DNA from: Halarcobacter sp.
Lineage (GTDB): Bacteria; Campylobacterota; Campylobacteria; Campylobacterales; Arcobacteraceae
Reading direction: 5' to 3'
DNA length: 64,000 nt
Assembly: GCF_963676935.1 (NCBI RefSeq)
Contig: NZ_OY781470.1
Span: forward strand, 682,001-746,000
Made by a program: the position numbers and the translations under genes. The notes under the pieces were generated by a model. The model was not told the origin of the DNA. It did no database searches and worked only from the letters and a program-made list of their open reading frames with translations. This document shows positions 7,250 to 16,406 of this stretch, one piece after another (within the stretch, counting starts at the first letter, position 1; the number at the start of each line of letters is the position of its first letter).

Positions 7250-8561
7250 CAATAAGAAGTTTTTTTAGATCCTCTTTTGCATCACCTGTTAAGTGAAGGT
7301 TGAAATTTTCAACTAAGAAGTTAAATATATCTTCATTTACAAATTGTGGTGGTTTTGGTCCTAGGTAAATATCTTTTATACCTAAAGAGAATAGGGCTAA
7401 AAGAATAATAACAGCTTTTTGCTCCATCCAAGAAAGTACAATAGATATAGGTAGATCATTTATAGGAGTATTTAAAGCCGAGCTTACTGCTTTTGCAATC
7501 TCTACTGCGCCATTTGAATCATTACATTGTCCTAAGTCTAAATATCTAGGGATACCAGTACCTTCTATTTCCCCAAAATCTATGTCATTGAATCTAAATT
7601 TACCACAACTTGAAGTTATAATCACACAATCTTCTGGTAAATTTTCAACTAGTTCTCTATAATAATTTCCGGCACTTCCTGGTGCATCACATCCTGCAAC
7701 TACAAAAAATTGTCTTATTTTTCCCTCTTCTACTGCTTTTAAGATTTGTGGCGCAAGTGTTAAAATAGTTTTATAGTGATGACCTGTTGTTAGAGTAAGA
7801 TTCTCTTGCATATTTGTATCTTCACATTGTAAAGTTTTTTCTATTAGTTCATCAAAGTTATCATCAACTATTGCTGTACCACCTTCAATACCCACAATTT
7901 TGTATGTGAATACTCTATCAACATATGTTGCACTTTTTTTAGGTGGTACAATACAGTTTGTACTAACAACAAAAGTTCCTTTGAATTTTTCCATTAGTTT
8001 TGCTTGGTCAAACCATGCTTTTCCTACATTTCCTCTTAGGTGGGGATATTTTTTTAATTCAGGATATCCATGGGCTGGAAGCATCTCTGAGTGAGTATAT
8101 ATATTTATACCTTTGTCTTGCGTAGCTATAAGAAGTTTTTCTAACATATCTAAGTTGTGACCTGTAACTAATATAGCTTTACCCTCAACCACATTTTGAC
8201 TAACTTTCACAGGACTTGGAATACCAAACTTATTTGTGTGTGCATTTGATAACTTATCCATAACTTCTACCCCAGCACTTCCCACTTTCATAAGTTGGTT
8301 TATATGATCATTAAAATTAAAATTCACATTTGTAAGTGTAAAATATAAAGTTTCACTAATAATATCATCTACATTTTTAGTTTGATTTGGTTTTAGTTCA
8401 TTTAAATGCTCTCTATATGCACTTAATCCCTTTAGTCCAAAAATCATAATATCTTGAAGTCTAGCAAGGTTTTCATCTTTTCCACATGTTCCAGTTGTTG
8501 CGCCTGTAGAACCACAGCCATTTGGAGCACTCATTTCACATTGATAACAAAACATACTCAT
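7236..8561 (-). CDS. hcp: Hybrid-cluster protein / hydroxylamine reductase (short form)
   Basis: 441 residues, about 100 fewer than class I and II Hcp. The N-terminus has the proximal-cluster cysteines in a C-x2-C-x7-C-x9-C spacing (C5, C8, C16, C26). Hybrid-cluster motifs follow: THSEMLPAHGYP, a TNC motif, GCDAPG and SSCGKFR. The missing segment is the second helical bundle after the first cysteines, as in class III Hcp. The family reduces hydroxylamine and nitric oxide in the cytoplasm and protects against nitrosative stress; in E. coli it also transfers NO to protein thiols. No hcr reductase gene is adjacent. A perfect FNR-type box lies 58-71 bases before the ATG, which fits anaerobic or NO-dependent induction. 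Single-gene transcript, convergent with copAZ. Confidence 0.92.
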   Translation of the reverse strand: MSMFCYQCEMSAPNGCGSTGATTGTCGKDENLARLQDIMIFGLKGLSAYREHLNELKPNQTKNVDDIISETLYFTLTNVNFNFNDHINQLMKVGSAGVEVMDKLSNAHTNKFGIPSPVKVSQNVVEGKAILVTGHNLDMLEKLLIATQDKGINIYTHSEMLPAHGYPELKKYPHLRGNVGKAWFDQAKLMEKFKGTFVVSTNCIVPPKKSATYVDRVFTYKIVGIEGGTAIVDDNFDELIEKTLQCEDTNMQENLTLTTGHHYKTILTLAPQILKAVEEGKIRQFFVVAGCDAPGSAGNYYRELVENLPEDCVIITSSCGKFRFNDIDFGEIEGTGIPRYLDLGQCNDSNGAVEIAKAVSSALNTPINDLPISIVLSWMEQKAVIILLALFSLGIKDIYLGPKPPQFVNEDIFNFLVENFNLHLTGDAKEDLKKLLIEKAA

Positions 8562-8618
8562 AAAATTCCTTTATTCTAAATTGAGTTGAAATACTATATG
8601 AAATAGGTATATGTTTCA

Positions 8619-8632
8619 TTGATTTAAATCAA
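8619..8632. promoter_or_regulatory. FNR/NNR-type box upstream of hcp
   Basis: TTGATTTAAATCAA, a perfect match to the TTGAT-N4-ATCAA consensus of CRP/FNR-family regulators. It is centred 64 bases before the hcp ATG, compatible with class II activation at about -41.5. Confidence 0.75.
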
Positions 8633-8724
8633 TAATACTATTACAGTACTATCTTAATGTATAATTGTAATGGTTATTTAAGTTATTATATTTAATAATC
8701 ATAATAAATTAATATAGGAAAAAG

Positions 8725-11193
8725 ATGGCAAAAAAATTTCTCCAACAAGTTTTATCATTACATTTCATTAAATTTTCTTTAATTCCAATTTTAGTAGTTG
8801 AGGTCGCTTTATTAATACTTTACTTTTCAATAAATGCATATATTTCATCAAAAAATACAAATTTGCTATTAAATGAAGCACAATCACATGTAAAAGATAT
8901 CTTATCTAATGAAGTAGAACTTATAGAAGATAAATTAAATGAAGTTTCAATGATGGCAAAACTATTGCAAAATGAACATCAAGTACTATTTAAAAATCTT
9001 AAAAATAATAGATTGCCAAATGGAAAACCTAGTTTTGATGTTGCACCAAATGGAGTTTTTTATAAAACCAATAAAGTTGGTTCAAGTGTTTATTATTCTG
9101 CACAAACAAAAATAGATGAAAAAGCAATAGAAAAAGCAACTTTTACAGAAGCAATGGATACTAGTTTTAAAAGTATTACAGAGATAAATCCTATTATTGT
9201 TGCGGCATACTTTAATAGTTGGGACAATATGAATAGACTTTATCCTTTTATTGATAAAGTTTATGAACAGTATGGTCCACATATTCAAATGCAAGATTAC
9301 AATTTTTACTATTTAGCTGATTTAAAACACAACCCTAAAAAAGAACCAGTTTGGACTGGTGCTTATCTTGATCCAGCAGGAAATGGTTGGATGCTTTCTT
9401 GTATTGTTCCTATTTATAATGGTGATTTTTTAGAAGGTGTTACAGGATTAGATATAACAATTGATAGTTTTATAAAAAATATTTTAAATACAAAACTAGT
9501 TTATAATGCAAAATTTTTCATGCTTAGTAAAGATGGTATGATAATTGCCATGCCAGAAAAAATAGAGAATCTTTTGGGATTAAAAGAGTTAAAAGAACAT
9601 CTTTATACAGATAAGATTTTGAAAACAATAGAAAAGCCTGAAGAGTTTAATATATTAAAAAATAAATCTCCATTTGCGTCACATTTTAAAAATCTTATAG
9701 AAAATAATTTAGAATTAGATTCCCTAAAAATTAAAGATGATGAATATTTAACGCTACAACAATCTGTTAAAGAAACAGATTGGAAATTGATGGTTTTAAT
9801 TGATAAAAAAGAGATTTTTAATTCAATTGAAAATTTAAAAGAGTTATCAAATCAGATTGGATATTTAGCAATAGGATTTTTACTTTTGTTTTATGTAGTT
9901 TTCTTTTATATGCTTTTAAAAAGAATAAATAAGTTTTCAAAAGTTATCACTGAGCCAATCATTAAATTATCAGATCAAACTTCAGAGATTAAATCTACAG
10001 ATTTCAAAATTGAACTTATAAAAACTGATATTAGAGAAATAGAACAACTAAATCAAAACTTTACGAGTATGATGAATGAGTTAAATGATAGTACGAGAAA
10101 ACTTTATGAGGCAAAAGAGTTAGCTGAAGAATTATCAAGAGCAAAAGATGATTTCTTGGCGAATATGAGTCATGAATTAAAAACTCCATTAAATTCAATT
10201 AATGTAATTAGTGAATTGATGAGAAACAATAATACTGGTAATTTAGACCAAAAACAAGTAAAAAGTTTAGAGATAATTAATAAATGTGGTAAAGACCTAC
10301 TATATCTAATAAATGATGTACTTGATATCTCAAAACTAGAGGCTGGACAAATTGAACTTGATTATACAACTTTAGATGTAAAAGAGTTAATGGAAACAAT
10401 AAATGATATGTTTAGCTCACAAGCTGAAGAAAAAGGGATAAATCTTAGTTTAGAAATAGATAAAAGTTTAAATTTTATTTATAGTGATGAATCTAGGATT
10501 AAACAGATAGTAAAAAATTTATTATCTAATTCTTTAAAGTTTACTCCAAAAGATAAAAATATTATATTTAAAGTAAAAGATGAAGATAAATTTATTAAAA
10601 TCATAATTGAGGATGAAGGGGTAGGGATACCTCAAGATAAATTAGAACACATTTTTGATAGATTTAAACAAGTTGATACAAGTATTACACGACAATATGG
10701 TGGTACTGGACTTGGACTTGCTATATGTAAAGATCTTTTGATACTTTTAGATGGAGAAATAAAAGTTTCTAGTGAAGTGGGAAGTGGTAGTAGATTTGAA
10801 GTTCTAATACCTAAAAATGAAGATAAAATAGATGAGGTATTTAAAAAGAATTTTGAACTAAAAGATATCTCTAAAAGTGAAAAATTAAAAGATAAAATCT
10901 TAGTTTATAATAGTGATCCTGTAAGTTTTATGCATCATATTATGGAAATAAAAAAACATTTTGAAACCTCTTTTACAACAATTTTAGATGAGCTTATAAA
11001 AAAATATGAAAAAGAGACCTCAAAAGTGTTAATTGAAGAAAAAAATTTAACTCAAAATGATATAGATAAAATTTCAAGTAATATACGAAAAGAGGATTTA
11101 ATTGTTATTGTAGAAGATAATGAAGATTCTAAACTTAAAAACTTTGCAGATAAAACAATAAAAAAGAGTTTTAATATAGAAGATTTATATTAA
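8725..11193 (+). CDS. Membrane sensor histidine kinase with periplasmic Cache domain
   Basis: 822 residues. A membrane helix at about 15-37 and another at about 378-398 bracket a large periplasmic region of the double-Cache type (DPAGNGWMLSCIVPIYNGDF and TGLDITID are typical Cache strands). A HAMP-like linker is followed by HisKA with phospho-acceptor H483 in NMSHELKTP and a HATPase domain with DEGVGIP and GGTGLGLAI. The last ~100 residues (from KDKILVYNSDP) look like a receiver domain without a convincing phospho-Asp. Cache domains usually bind small carboxylates or amino acids. No response regulator gene is adjacent. The BCCT transporter gene downstream is separated by 181 bases and has its own promoter region, so a link is possible but unproven. 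Confidence 0.85.
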   Translation: MAKKFLQQVLSLHFIKFSLIPILVVEVALLILYFSINAYISSKNTNLLLNEAQSHVKDILSNEVELIEDKLNEVSMMAKLLQNEHQVLFKNLKNNRLPNGKPSFDVAPNGVFYKTNKVGSSVYYSAQTKIDEKAIEKATFTEAMDTSFKSITEINPIIVAAYFNSWDNMNRLYPFIDKVYEQYGPHIQMQDYNFYYLADLKHNPKKEPVWTGAYLDPAGNGWMLSCIVPIYNGDFLEGVTGLDITIDSFIKNILNTKLVYNAKFFMLSKDGMIIAMPEKIENLLGLKELKEHLYTDKILKTIEKPEEFNILKNKSPFASHFKNLIENNLELDSLKIKDDEYLTLQQSVKETDWKLMVLIDKKEIFNSIENLKELSNQIGYLAIGFLLLFYVVFFYMLLKRINKFSKVITEPIIKLSDQTSEIKSTDFKIELIKTDIREIEQLNQNFTSMMNELNDSTRKLYEAKELAEELSRAKDDFLANMSHELKTPLNSINVISELMRNNNTGNLDQKQVKSLEIINKCGKDLLYLINDVLDISKLEAGQIELDYTTLDVKELMETINDMFSSQAEEKGINLSLEIDKSLNFIYSDESRIKQIVKNLLSNSLKFTPKDKNIIFKVKDEDKFIKIIIEDEGVGIPQDKLEHIFDRFKQVDTSITRQYGGTGLGLAICKDLLILLDGEIKVSSEVGSGSRFEVLIPKNEDKIDEVFKKNFELKDISKSEKLKDKILVYNSDPVSFMHHIMEIKKHFETSFTTILDELIKKYEKETSKVLIEEKNLTQNDIDKISSNIRKEDLIVIVEDNEDSKLKNFADKTIKKSFNIEDLY

Positions 11194-11248
11194 AATTCTT
11201 CTCTTCTTACCTAAATAAAAAATCAAATTTATTAATATTTAATATACT

Positions 11249-11270
11249 ATATGTTAAAACATTAACATAT
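11249..11270. promoter_or_regulatory. Palindrome upstream of the BCCT transporter
   Basis: Perfect 9-bp arms ATATGTTAA and TTAACATAT around a 4-base spacer, about 105 bases before the ATG. It is a candidate operator for an unidentified regulator. Between it and the gene lie two loose direct repeats of ATATTG(T/G)(A)ATATT at about 11313-11347. Confidence 0.4.
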
Positions 11271-11374
11271 GCTATGATAAAAAATTACATAAAGTATGTC
11301 AATATTATCATCTATATTGTGATATTTTTTAAAAATATTGTAATATTCTTACATAATTCAAAGAGGAAAATTTA

Positions 11375-12928
11375 ATGTCAACAAAAGTATATGAAACTGA
11401 CTATGAAGTTGGTCAGGATAATGTCGAAATAATGGGTATGGATTTACATAACCCAGTATTTTTTATGAGTGCAGTGTTAATTTTATTGTTTGTAATGTTA
11501 ACGTTAGTGTTTCCAGTTGGAGCTAAAGAGGCTTTAGAAAGTGCAAAGTGGTGGTCTATAAATAATTTTGACTGGCTATTTATGTTAGCAGGAAATATAT
11601 TTGTTCTTTTTTGTTTTGCTCTTATTTTTCTTCCAGTTGGAAAAATAAGACTTGGTGGGAAAGATGCTAAACCTGAATTTTCTAGAATCTCTTGGTTTGC
11701 TATGTTATTTGCAGCAGGTATGGGTATTGGTCTTATGTTTTGGAGTGTTGCTGAACCAATTGCTTATTATACTGCATGGTATAAAACACCATTAGGTGTT
11801 GCAGCAAATACACCTGAAGCTGCAAGTATGGCTATGGGTGCAACAATGTACCATTGGGGATTACATCCTTGGGCTATTTATTGTGTTGTTGCTTTATCTT
11901 TGGCATTTTTTACTTATAATAAAAAATTGCCATTAACTGTAAGATCAGCATTCTATCCAATTTTTGGTGATAAAATTTGGGGATGGCCAGGTCATATTAT
12001 TGATCTATTAGCTGTATTGGCAACAATATTTGGTTTAGCCACTTCTTTAGGATTAGGTGCACAGCAAGCAAGTAGTGGATTACACTTTTTATTTGGAGTA
12101 GATGCAAGTATTTCAACTCAAGTTGCAATTATTATTTTTGTTACAGCAATAGCAACTTTTTCAGTTATAAGAGGAGTTGATGGTGGTGTTAAACTATTAA
12201 GTAATATAAATATGTTAATTGCTGTATTTTTACTATTTTTTGTTATCTTAGCAGGTTCTTCTTTTGATATTTTTTCAACTTTCTTCTCAACAGCAAAGGA
12301 TTATATTGTAAATATTATTCCACTTAGTAACTGGGTTGGAAGAGAAGATACAGCTTGGTTTCATGGTTGGACTGTATTTTATTGGGCTTGGTGGATATCA
12401 TGGTCACCATTTGTAGGTATGTTTATTGCAAGAATTTCAAAAGGTAGAACTGTAAGAGAATTTATTTCTGCAGTATTATTGATACCAACAGTAATCACTA
12501 TTTTATGGATGAGTGCATTTGGTGGTTCAGCTTTAAAACAATCAATTTCAGGGATAGGAGAACTAGCTAATGGTATTTCTGATGTATCATTATCTATGTT
12601 TCAAATGTTAGAACATATGCCTTTTAGTTCAATTACATCATTTCTAGCAATTGTTTTAGTTTTAGTATTTTTTATTACTTCATCAGATTCTGGGTCGTTG
12701 GTAATTGATAGTATTACAGCAGGTGGAAAAGTTGATGCACCAGTTCCTCAAAGAATATTTTGGGCAGTTGTTGAAGGTCTTATTGCTGGGTCACTATTAT
12801 TTGTAGGTGGAAAAGAAGCCTTAAAAGCCTTACAAGCTGGAGCTGTAACTACAGGTTTACCTTTTACAATCGTATTGTTAGTTATGTGTGTATCATTATA
12901 TAAAGGTTTAAAAAGTGAAAAAATATAA
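11375..12928 (+). CDS. BCCT-family betaine/choline/carnitine transporter
   Basis: 517 residues with about 12 membrane helices. The signature region of the family is present: FYWAWWISWSPFVGMFIARIS with the Trp cluster that cages quaternary ammonium groups, and GMGIGLMFWSVAEP near the N-terminus with the glycine stretch of the sodium/substrate site. It probably takes up glycine betaine or a related osmolyte. The cytoplasmic C-terminal tail is short, so direct osmosensing like that of BetP is unlikely. Exact substrate cannot be read from the sequence. The gene stands alone, with an upstream palindrome and a terminator directly after it. Confidence 0.92.
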   Translation: MSTKVYETDYEVGQDNVEIMGMDLHNPVFFMSAVLILLFVMLTLVFPVGAKEALESAKWWSINNFDWLFMLAGNIFVLFCFALIFLPVGKIRLGGKDAKPEFSRISWFAMLFAAGMGIGLMFWSVAEPIAYYTAWYKTPLGVAANTPEAASMAMGATMYHWGLHPWAIYCVVALSLAFFTYNKKLPLTVRSAFYPIFGDKIWGWPGHIIDLLAVLATIFGLATSLGLGAQQASSGLHFLFGVDASISTQVAIIIFVTAIATFSVIRGVDGGVKLLSNINMLIAVFLLFFVILAGSSFDIFSTFFSTAKDYIVNIIPLSNWVGREDTAWFHGWTVFYWAWWISWSPFVGMFIARISKGRTVREFISAVLLIPTVITILWMSAFGGSALKQSISGIGELANGISDVSLSMFQMLEHMPFSSITSFLAIVLVLVFFITSSDSGSLVIDSITAGGKVDAPVPQRIFWAVVEGLIAGSLLFVGGKEALKALQAGAVTTGLPFTIVLLVMCVSLYKGLKSEKI

Positions 12929-12959
12929 GATTAGAATAATTAACTCTAATCTTTTTTTA
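12927..12959. terminator. Terminator after the BCCT gene
   Basis: AAGATTAGA and TCTAATCTT (12927-12935, 12945-12953) followed by seven T. It overlaps the 3' end of the convergent kinase gene, so it may act in both directions. Confidence 0.75.
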
Positions 12960-14154
12960 TAGGGAACAAAATTTGAAAACATGTTCCCTTTTCTTTATTA
13001 AATACTTTTATCTCAGCATCAATTTTTTCTATTATCTGCTTAGTTAGATATAGTCCTATACCTGTCCCTTTATCTCTTTGTTTTGTTGTGAAATTTGCTT
13101 CAAATATTTTTTCTAATATATTTTCAGGTATACCTCCTGCTTGATCTAAAAACTCTAGAACTACAAAATCTTCATTTTCAAATATGTTTATGTTTATATT
13201 TTTTTGAGAAATATTATGTTCTATATAAGCATCTTTACTATTACTAATTAGGTTTATCAAAACATGCTTGAATTGATTTTGTATTAATTCTACTTTTTTA
13301 TTTGTAGTATTATTAACATTTATATTAATTTTGTGTTTTATTAATTCATCTTTTAGTAATACAGAAACTGAGTTAGTTAGTTCAAATAAACAAGTTGTTT
13401 GTGTCTGAATATCTGGTCTAAAGAAGTTTCTAAATTCATCTAATGTTTCTAATAAATGGTCAACTTTGTCAATGATTTTTTTTGTATCTACTTTTAGTTC
13501 TTCTTCACTAATACCATCAAATAATTCTATATCGAGATTAATAGAGTCTGCAATAAGTTTTATAACACTTAGAGGAGATTTCCATTGGTGTGCAATAGAA
13601 TCAATCATTTCACCCATCATTGCATCTCTTGATTGTTTTAAAATTATTTCATTTTTTTCATTTATCTCTTTTACAGCTTTTTTTATCTCTTCTTCTAAAT
13701 TATCATTTAAATATTTTAATTTTTGTTTTGTTTTTGTTAGTTCTCTTGAAGTATTAGAAAAGTCGTTTATTAAAGAGAGATAAAGTTTTGCATCAGCTTG
13801 TGAAAGTGCTAATCTTGGTTCTGCTACAACTGTTATTGTATTATCTTTATTCAGAAAAAGTATAACATTATATGAAGTAGGAATATCTTCTACATCTTGA
13901 TTGTTAAAGCTAAAATTACTCATTAGTTTTATAATTTTATTATCTGAGTTTAAGGTGTTGATTTTATTTTTAAAATCTTTAATATGAGTATAAGTAATAA
14001 ATTCAGTCATATAAGTAAAATCAAAATTTTGTTCATAAAAAGTTTTATTAGAATTAAGTATCTTTGTTTGTTTATCAATAACAAAAATTAATTTATCACT
14101 CTCCTCAAATAATTTTTTAACTATATCTGTATTTATTAGCTTATGTGTTTCCAT
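12946..14154 (-). CDS. Cytoplasmic sensor histidine kinase paired with a B12-binding protein
   Basis: 402 residues without membrane helices. Residues about 15-110 look like a PAS-type input domain (KLIFVIDKQTKILNSNKTFY). A coiled coil at about 135-175 leads into HisKA with H189 in DSIAHQWKSPL, the HQW(R/K)xPL form common in Campylobacterota kinases. The HATPase domain has an N-box (NLISNSKDAY) and GTGIGLYLTKQII; the G1 box reads DQAGGIPE. The gene starts 3 bases after the stop of the B12-binding protein gene, so both are made from one message and the kinase probably reads the state of that protein. A partner response regulator is missing, though a broken receiver gene lies just beyond the B12 gene. 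Confidence 0.85.
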   Translation of the reverse strand: METHKLINTDIVKKLFEESDKLIFVIDKQTKILNSNKTFYEQNFDFTYMTEFITYTHIKDFKNKINTLNSDNKIIKLMSNFSFNNQDVEDIPTSYNVILFLNKDNTITVVAEPRLALSQADAKLYLSLINDFSNTSRELTKTKQKLKYLNDNLEEEIKKAVKEINEKNEIILKQSRDAMMGEMIDSIAHQWKSPLSVIKLIADSINLDIELFDGISEEELKVDTKKIIDKVDHLLETLDEFRNFFRPDIQTQTTCLFELTNSVSVLLKDELIKHKININVNNTTNKKVELIQNQFKHVLINLISNSKDAYIEHNISQKNININIFENEDFVVLEFLDQAGGIPENILEKIFEANFTTKQRDKGTGIGLYLTKQIIEKIDAEIKVFNKEKGTCFQILFPIKKD

Positions 14155-14157
14155 TGT

Positions 14158-15222
14158 TTATTTTTCCAAAATATCTATTAATTCATCAAAAGAGTTTATA
14201 TATAAATCTGCACCTGTGATTTTGGTCACATTATCTAAATTACTAAATGCTTGACCACCTACGTAAATTTCTATAATTTTATCTTTTGTTAGATCTCTTA
14301 TATCTTTGATTAATTGCTTAGTCATCGATATATTTGAAGCCATGGTTGTTGATATTAAAATATTTTTTATATTTTCTTCATTTATAGTTTTTACTATCTC
14401 TTCTGTAGTCTTCTTTGAACCTAAAAAATATGTATCATAACCATTAAATTCTAAAAGGTCTGCAATCATTCTTGCTCCAATTTCATGTAATTCATTAGGA
14501 GATACTACAATAAGTACTTTTTTCATATTAATTTTTACATTTAATACCTTATCATAGTGCAAAGACATAACTCTTTGACATATAGAAGTTGCAGTATGTT
14601 CTTGACCTACAGATATTTCTCCTCTAGACCACATCTCACCTATAGTATATAATGAATTTAAAATAATTTGTTCCCAAAAAATTTTTAGTTCATTTTTATT
14701 TTTGATATATCTATTTGAAATATCAATTGCATTTGTTAAATTCGGTTCTAAAAGGGCTGATACAAACTCTTTATATGTTTCATCTTTATAGTTTGTATTA
14801 TCTTTTAGTGTATAATTTTTTGCATCTATTTCAATTTGTGAAAAGTTACTTATTAAAAGTTGGTATACAGGGATTAGATTAAAAAGTTTTGAATCTTTAT
14901 TCTCTATTAAAGTTTCTAAAATTACTTGGAAAAGAATTTTAAAAAAATCATTTGAAAGTTGCATTTTGTTATATGTAGATATTTCCCATAAAATATGATC
15001 ATAAATTAAATTAGGATTTTTTATTATAAATATCTCTTTCATATAGTAAATATGATTTTTCACTAACGAGTCAATATAACTTTTTTTATATTTATCTTCA
15101 AAAAAATTATTTTTATAAATATTATTAGTTATTTCATTTATTATTTTTAAATCAGACTCAACTATATTGTCTATATGTGACTTATTTAGTATGGTATCTA
15201 ATTTATTAATTAATTCATGCAT
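14158..15222 (-). CDS. Cobalamin-binding sensor protein with CarH-type W-x9-EH motif
   Basis: 354 residues from the preferred start MHELINK; the frame is open to 15267 but the extra 15 residues have no support. Residues 1-150 are helical and of unknown family. Residues about 155-225 form the four-helix cap of B12-binding domains and contain W198-x9-E208-H209, the signature of adenosylcobalamin photoreceptors of the CarH/LitR type. Residues 234-354 are the Rossmann-like B12 domain, with E244-x-H246-x-x-G249 in place of D-x-H-x-x-G, so the cobalt-ligating His is kept. It has no DNA-binding domain, unlike CarH. Together with the kinase gene 3 bases downstream it could form a light- or B12-responsive two-component input. 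Cobalamin binding is well supported; light sensing is inference. Confidence 0.85.
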   Translation of the reverse strand: MHELINKLDTILNKSHIDNIVESDLKIINEITNNIYKNNFFEDKYKKSYIDSLVKNHIYYMKEIFIIKNPNLIYDHILWEISTYNKMQLSNDFFKILFQVILETLIENKDSKLFNLIPVYQLLISNFSQIEIDAKNYTLKDNTNYKDETYKEFVSALLEPNLTNAIDISNRYIKNKNELKIFWEQIILNSLYTIGEMWSRGEISVGQEHTATSICQRVMSLHYDKVLNVKINMKKVLIVVSPNELHEIGARMIADLLEFNGYDTYFLGSKKTTEEIVKTINEENIKNILISTTMASNISMTKQLIKDIRDLTKDKIIEIYVGGQAFSNLDNVTKITGADLYINSFDELIDILEK

Positions 15223-15358
15223 TTTAAACTCTTTAAAATAAATTAGTAAATTTATAATACAACACAAATGACTGTATCATGGTTATATTATATTGAAAAA
15301 ATACTTTATTAATGATACAATTTAATTTTTAAATTAAAACTTATATTAAGGTTATGTA

Positions 15359-15526
15359 GTGAAAAATAATTTTATTAATAATTTAAATATCTTAGTAATT
15401 GATGATGAAGAACTTATAAGAGAAAAAATTGAAACAATATTTTTAAAATTATTTGCAAAAGTATTTGTTGCTGAAACTGGATTATCTGGTTTAAAAATAA
15501 TTCGTGATGAAATCTATTGCAGATAA
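15359..15526 (+). pseudogene. Truncated response regulator receiver fragment
   Basis: GTG start with an AAGG binding site 7 bases upstream. 55 residues match the start of a receiver domain: NILVIDDEELIREKIETIF carries the acidic pair, then one helix and strand (VFVAETGLSGLKII). The frame stops at two consecutive TAA codons before the phospho-acceptor Asp would appear. It is divergent from the B12/kinase pair. Probably the remnant of the cognate regulator after a deletion. Confidence 0.65.
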
Positions 15527-15879
15527 TAAAAGACAAAATATCAGTGCACGACTAAAAATTGATGAGTTAAAATCAAAAACTTATATCTCAGATAGCTTAT
15601 TATGAAGATGAGATTAAAAGGTTAAATACAGAATACCTAGAATCAAAAAAAGCTTTAAAGGAAGAATCACAAAGTTTTTATAACAAATATAAAACTGAAC
15701 AAAAACAAAATGAAATGAATACAAAAAGAATCTTATCTTTAACAAATGAGCTAAATAGTAGGCAAGAAAAATATACAAAAATAAATGAACAATTAGCTGA
15801 ACAAAGCAAAATTATTAAAAACTTAAAAGATGTAATTGAGTATCGAGAGAGTCAAATAGAGGGATTAAAATTAAAATAA
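15507..15879 (+). pseudogene. Frameshifted coiled-coil gene fragment
   Basis: One frame from ATG 15507 encodes 32 residues and stops at 15603-15605. A second frame (15592-15879) continues with about 95 residues of charged heptad-like coiled coil (YEDEIKRLNTEYLE...) to a TAA at 15877-15879. Joining them needs a single frameshift near 15595, which would read SDS then AYYEDE. The fragment abuts the broken receiver gene, so the two may derive from one receiver/coiled-coil protein or from a deletion that fused two genes. No family recognised. Confidence 0.5.
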
Positions 15880-15881
15880 AA

Positions 15882-15966
15882 TGGTGCGACCGATGGGATT
15901 TGAACCCATACACCCGAAAGCACTACCCCCTCAAGATAGCGTGTCTACCAATTTCACCACGGTCGC
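15882..15966 (-). tRNA. tRNA-Leu (GAG)
   Basis: Reading the minus strand, acceptor arms GCGACCG/CGGTCGC pair over 7 bp and the 3' CCA is encoded. The anticodon loop TTGAGGG gives GAG, the T arm has GTTCAAATC, and there is a long variable arm typical of leucine tRNAs. 85 bases including CCA. Confidence 0.95.
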
Positions 15967-16033
15967 TTTAAAGATTGAGATTATATCTTTTTAGCTTTAA
16001 AAAAATGTTTAAAGTCTAAAAATTAGGAATAAA

Positions 16034-16064
16034 AAAAGGCCAAGAGCAAAACTCTTGACCTTTT
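16034..16064 (-). terminator. Terminator of atpE
   Basis: 13-bp stem with one mismatch (AAAAGGCCAAGAG / CTCTTGACCTTTT) and a 5-base loop, about 35 bases beyond the atpE stop. A run of A on the plus strand gives the U-tail on the atpE transcript. Confidence 0.8.
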
Positions 16065-16097
16065 AAGTTTTTATAATATCTGTAGTTAAATCAGATC

Positions 16098-16406
16098 TTA
16101 CATAAATGGATTAGCATATAATGCGATCATCGCAATAACTAATGCATAAATAACTTGTGCTTCGATCATCGCTAATGCAATGAACATAGTAGTCATTAAT
16201 TTTCCACCTAAACCTGGGTTTCTAGCAGTACCAGCAATAGTTGCAGCAGCAGTATTACCCATACCAATAGCACCACCAAGTGCAGCAAGACCAAGACCAA
16301 CACCTGCAGCAACTACAGAGTAAGCTTTTAATAATTCACCAGCTTCTGCATCAGCAGCAAAAGCAAAACCAGCGAAAGCTAGCATTAAAAGAACGATTTT
16401 TTTCAT
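16098..16406 (-). CDS. atpE: F0F1 ATP synthase subunit c
   Basis: 102 residues from MKKIVLLMLAFAGFAFA, preceded by AAGGA; upstream in-frame codons to 16469 are not needed. It has an N-terminal leader-like helix (about 1-17), as in other Campylobacterota, then two membrane helices. Helix one is glycine-rich (GVGLGLAALGGAIGMGN), followed by the polar loop RNPG. Helix two carries the ion-carrying glutamate in ALAMIEAQVIYAL. It forms the rotating c-ring in the inner membrane. The gene stands alone, away from the other atp genes, which is normal in this phylum. The lack of the extra polar ligands of sodium-type rings near the Glu suggests proton coupling. Confidence 0.95.
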   Translation of the reverse strand: MKKIVLLMLAFAGFAFAADAEAGELLKAYSVVAAGVGLGLAALGGAIGMGNTAAATIAGTARNPGLGGKLMTTMFIALAMIEAQVIYALVIAMIALYANPFM

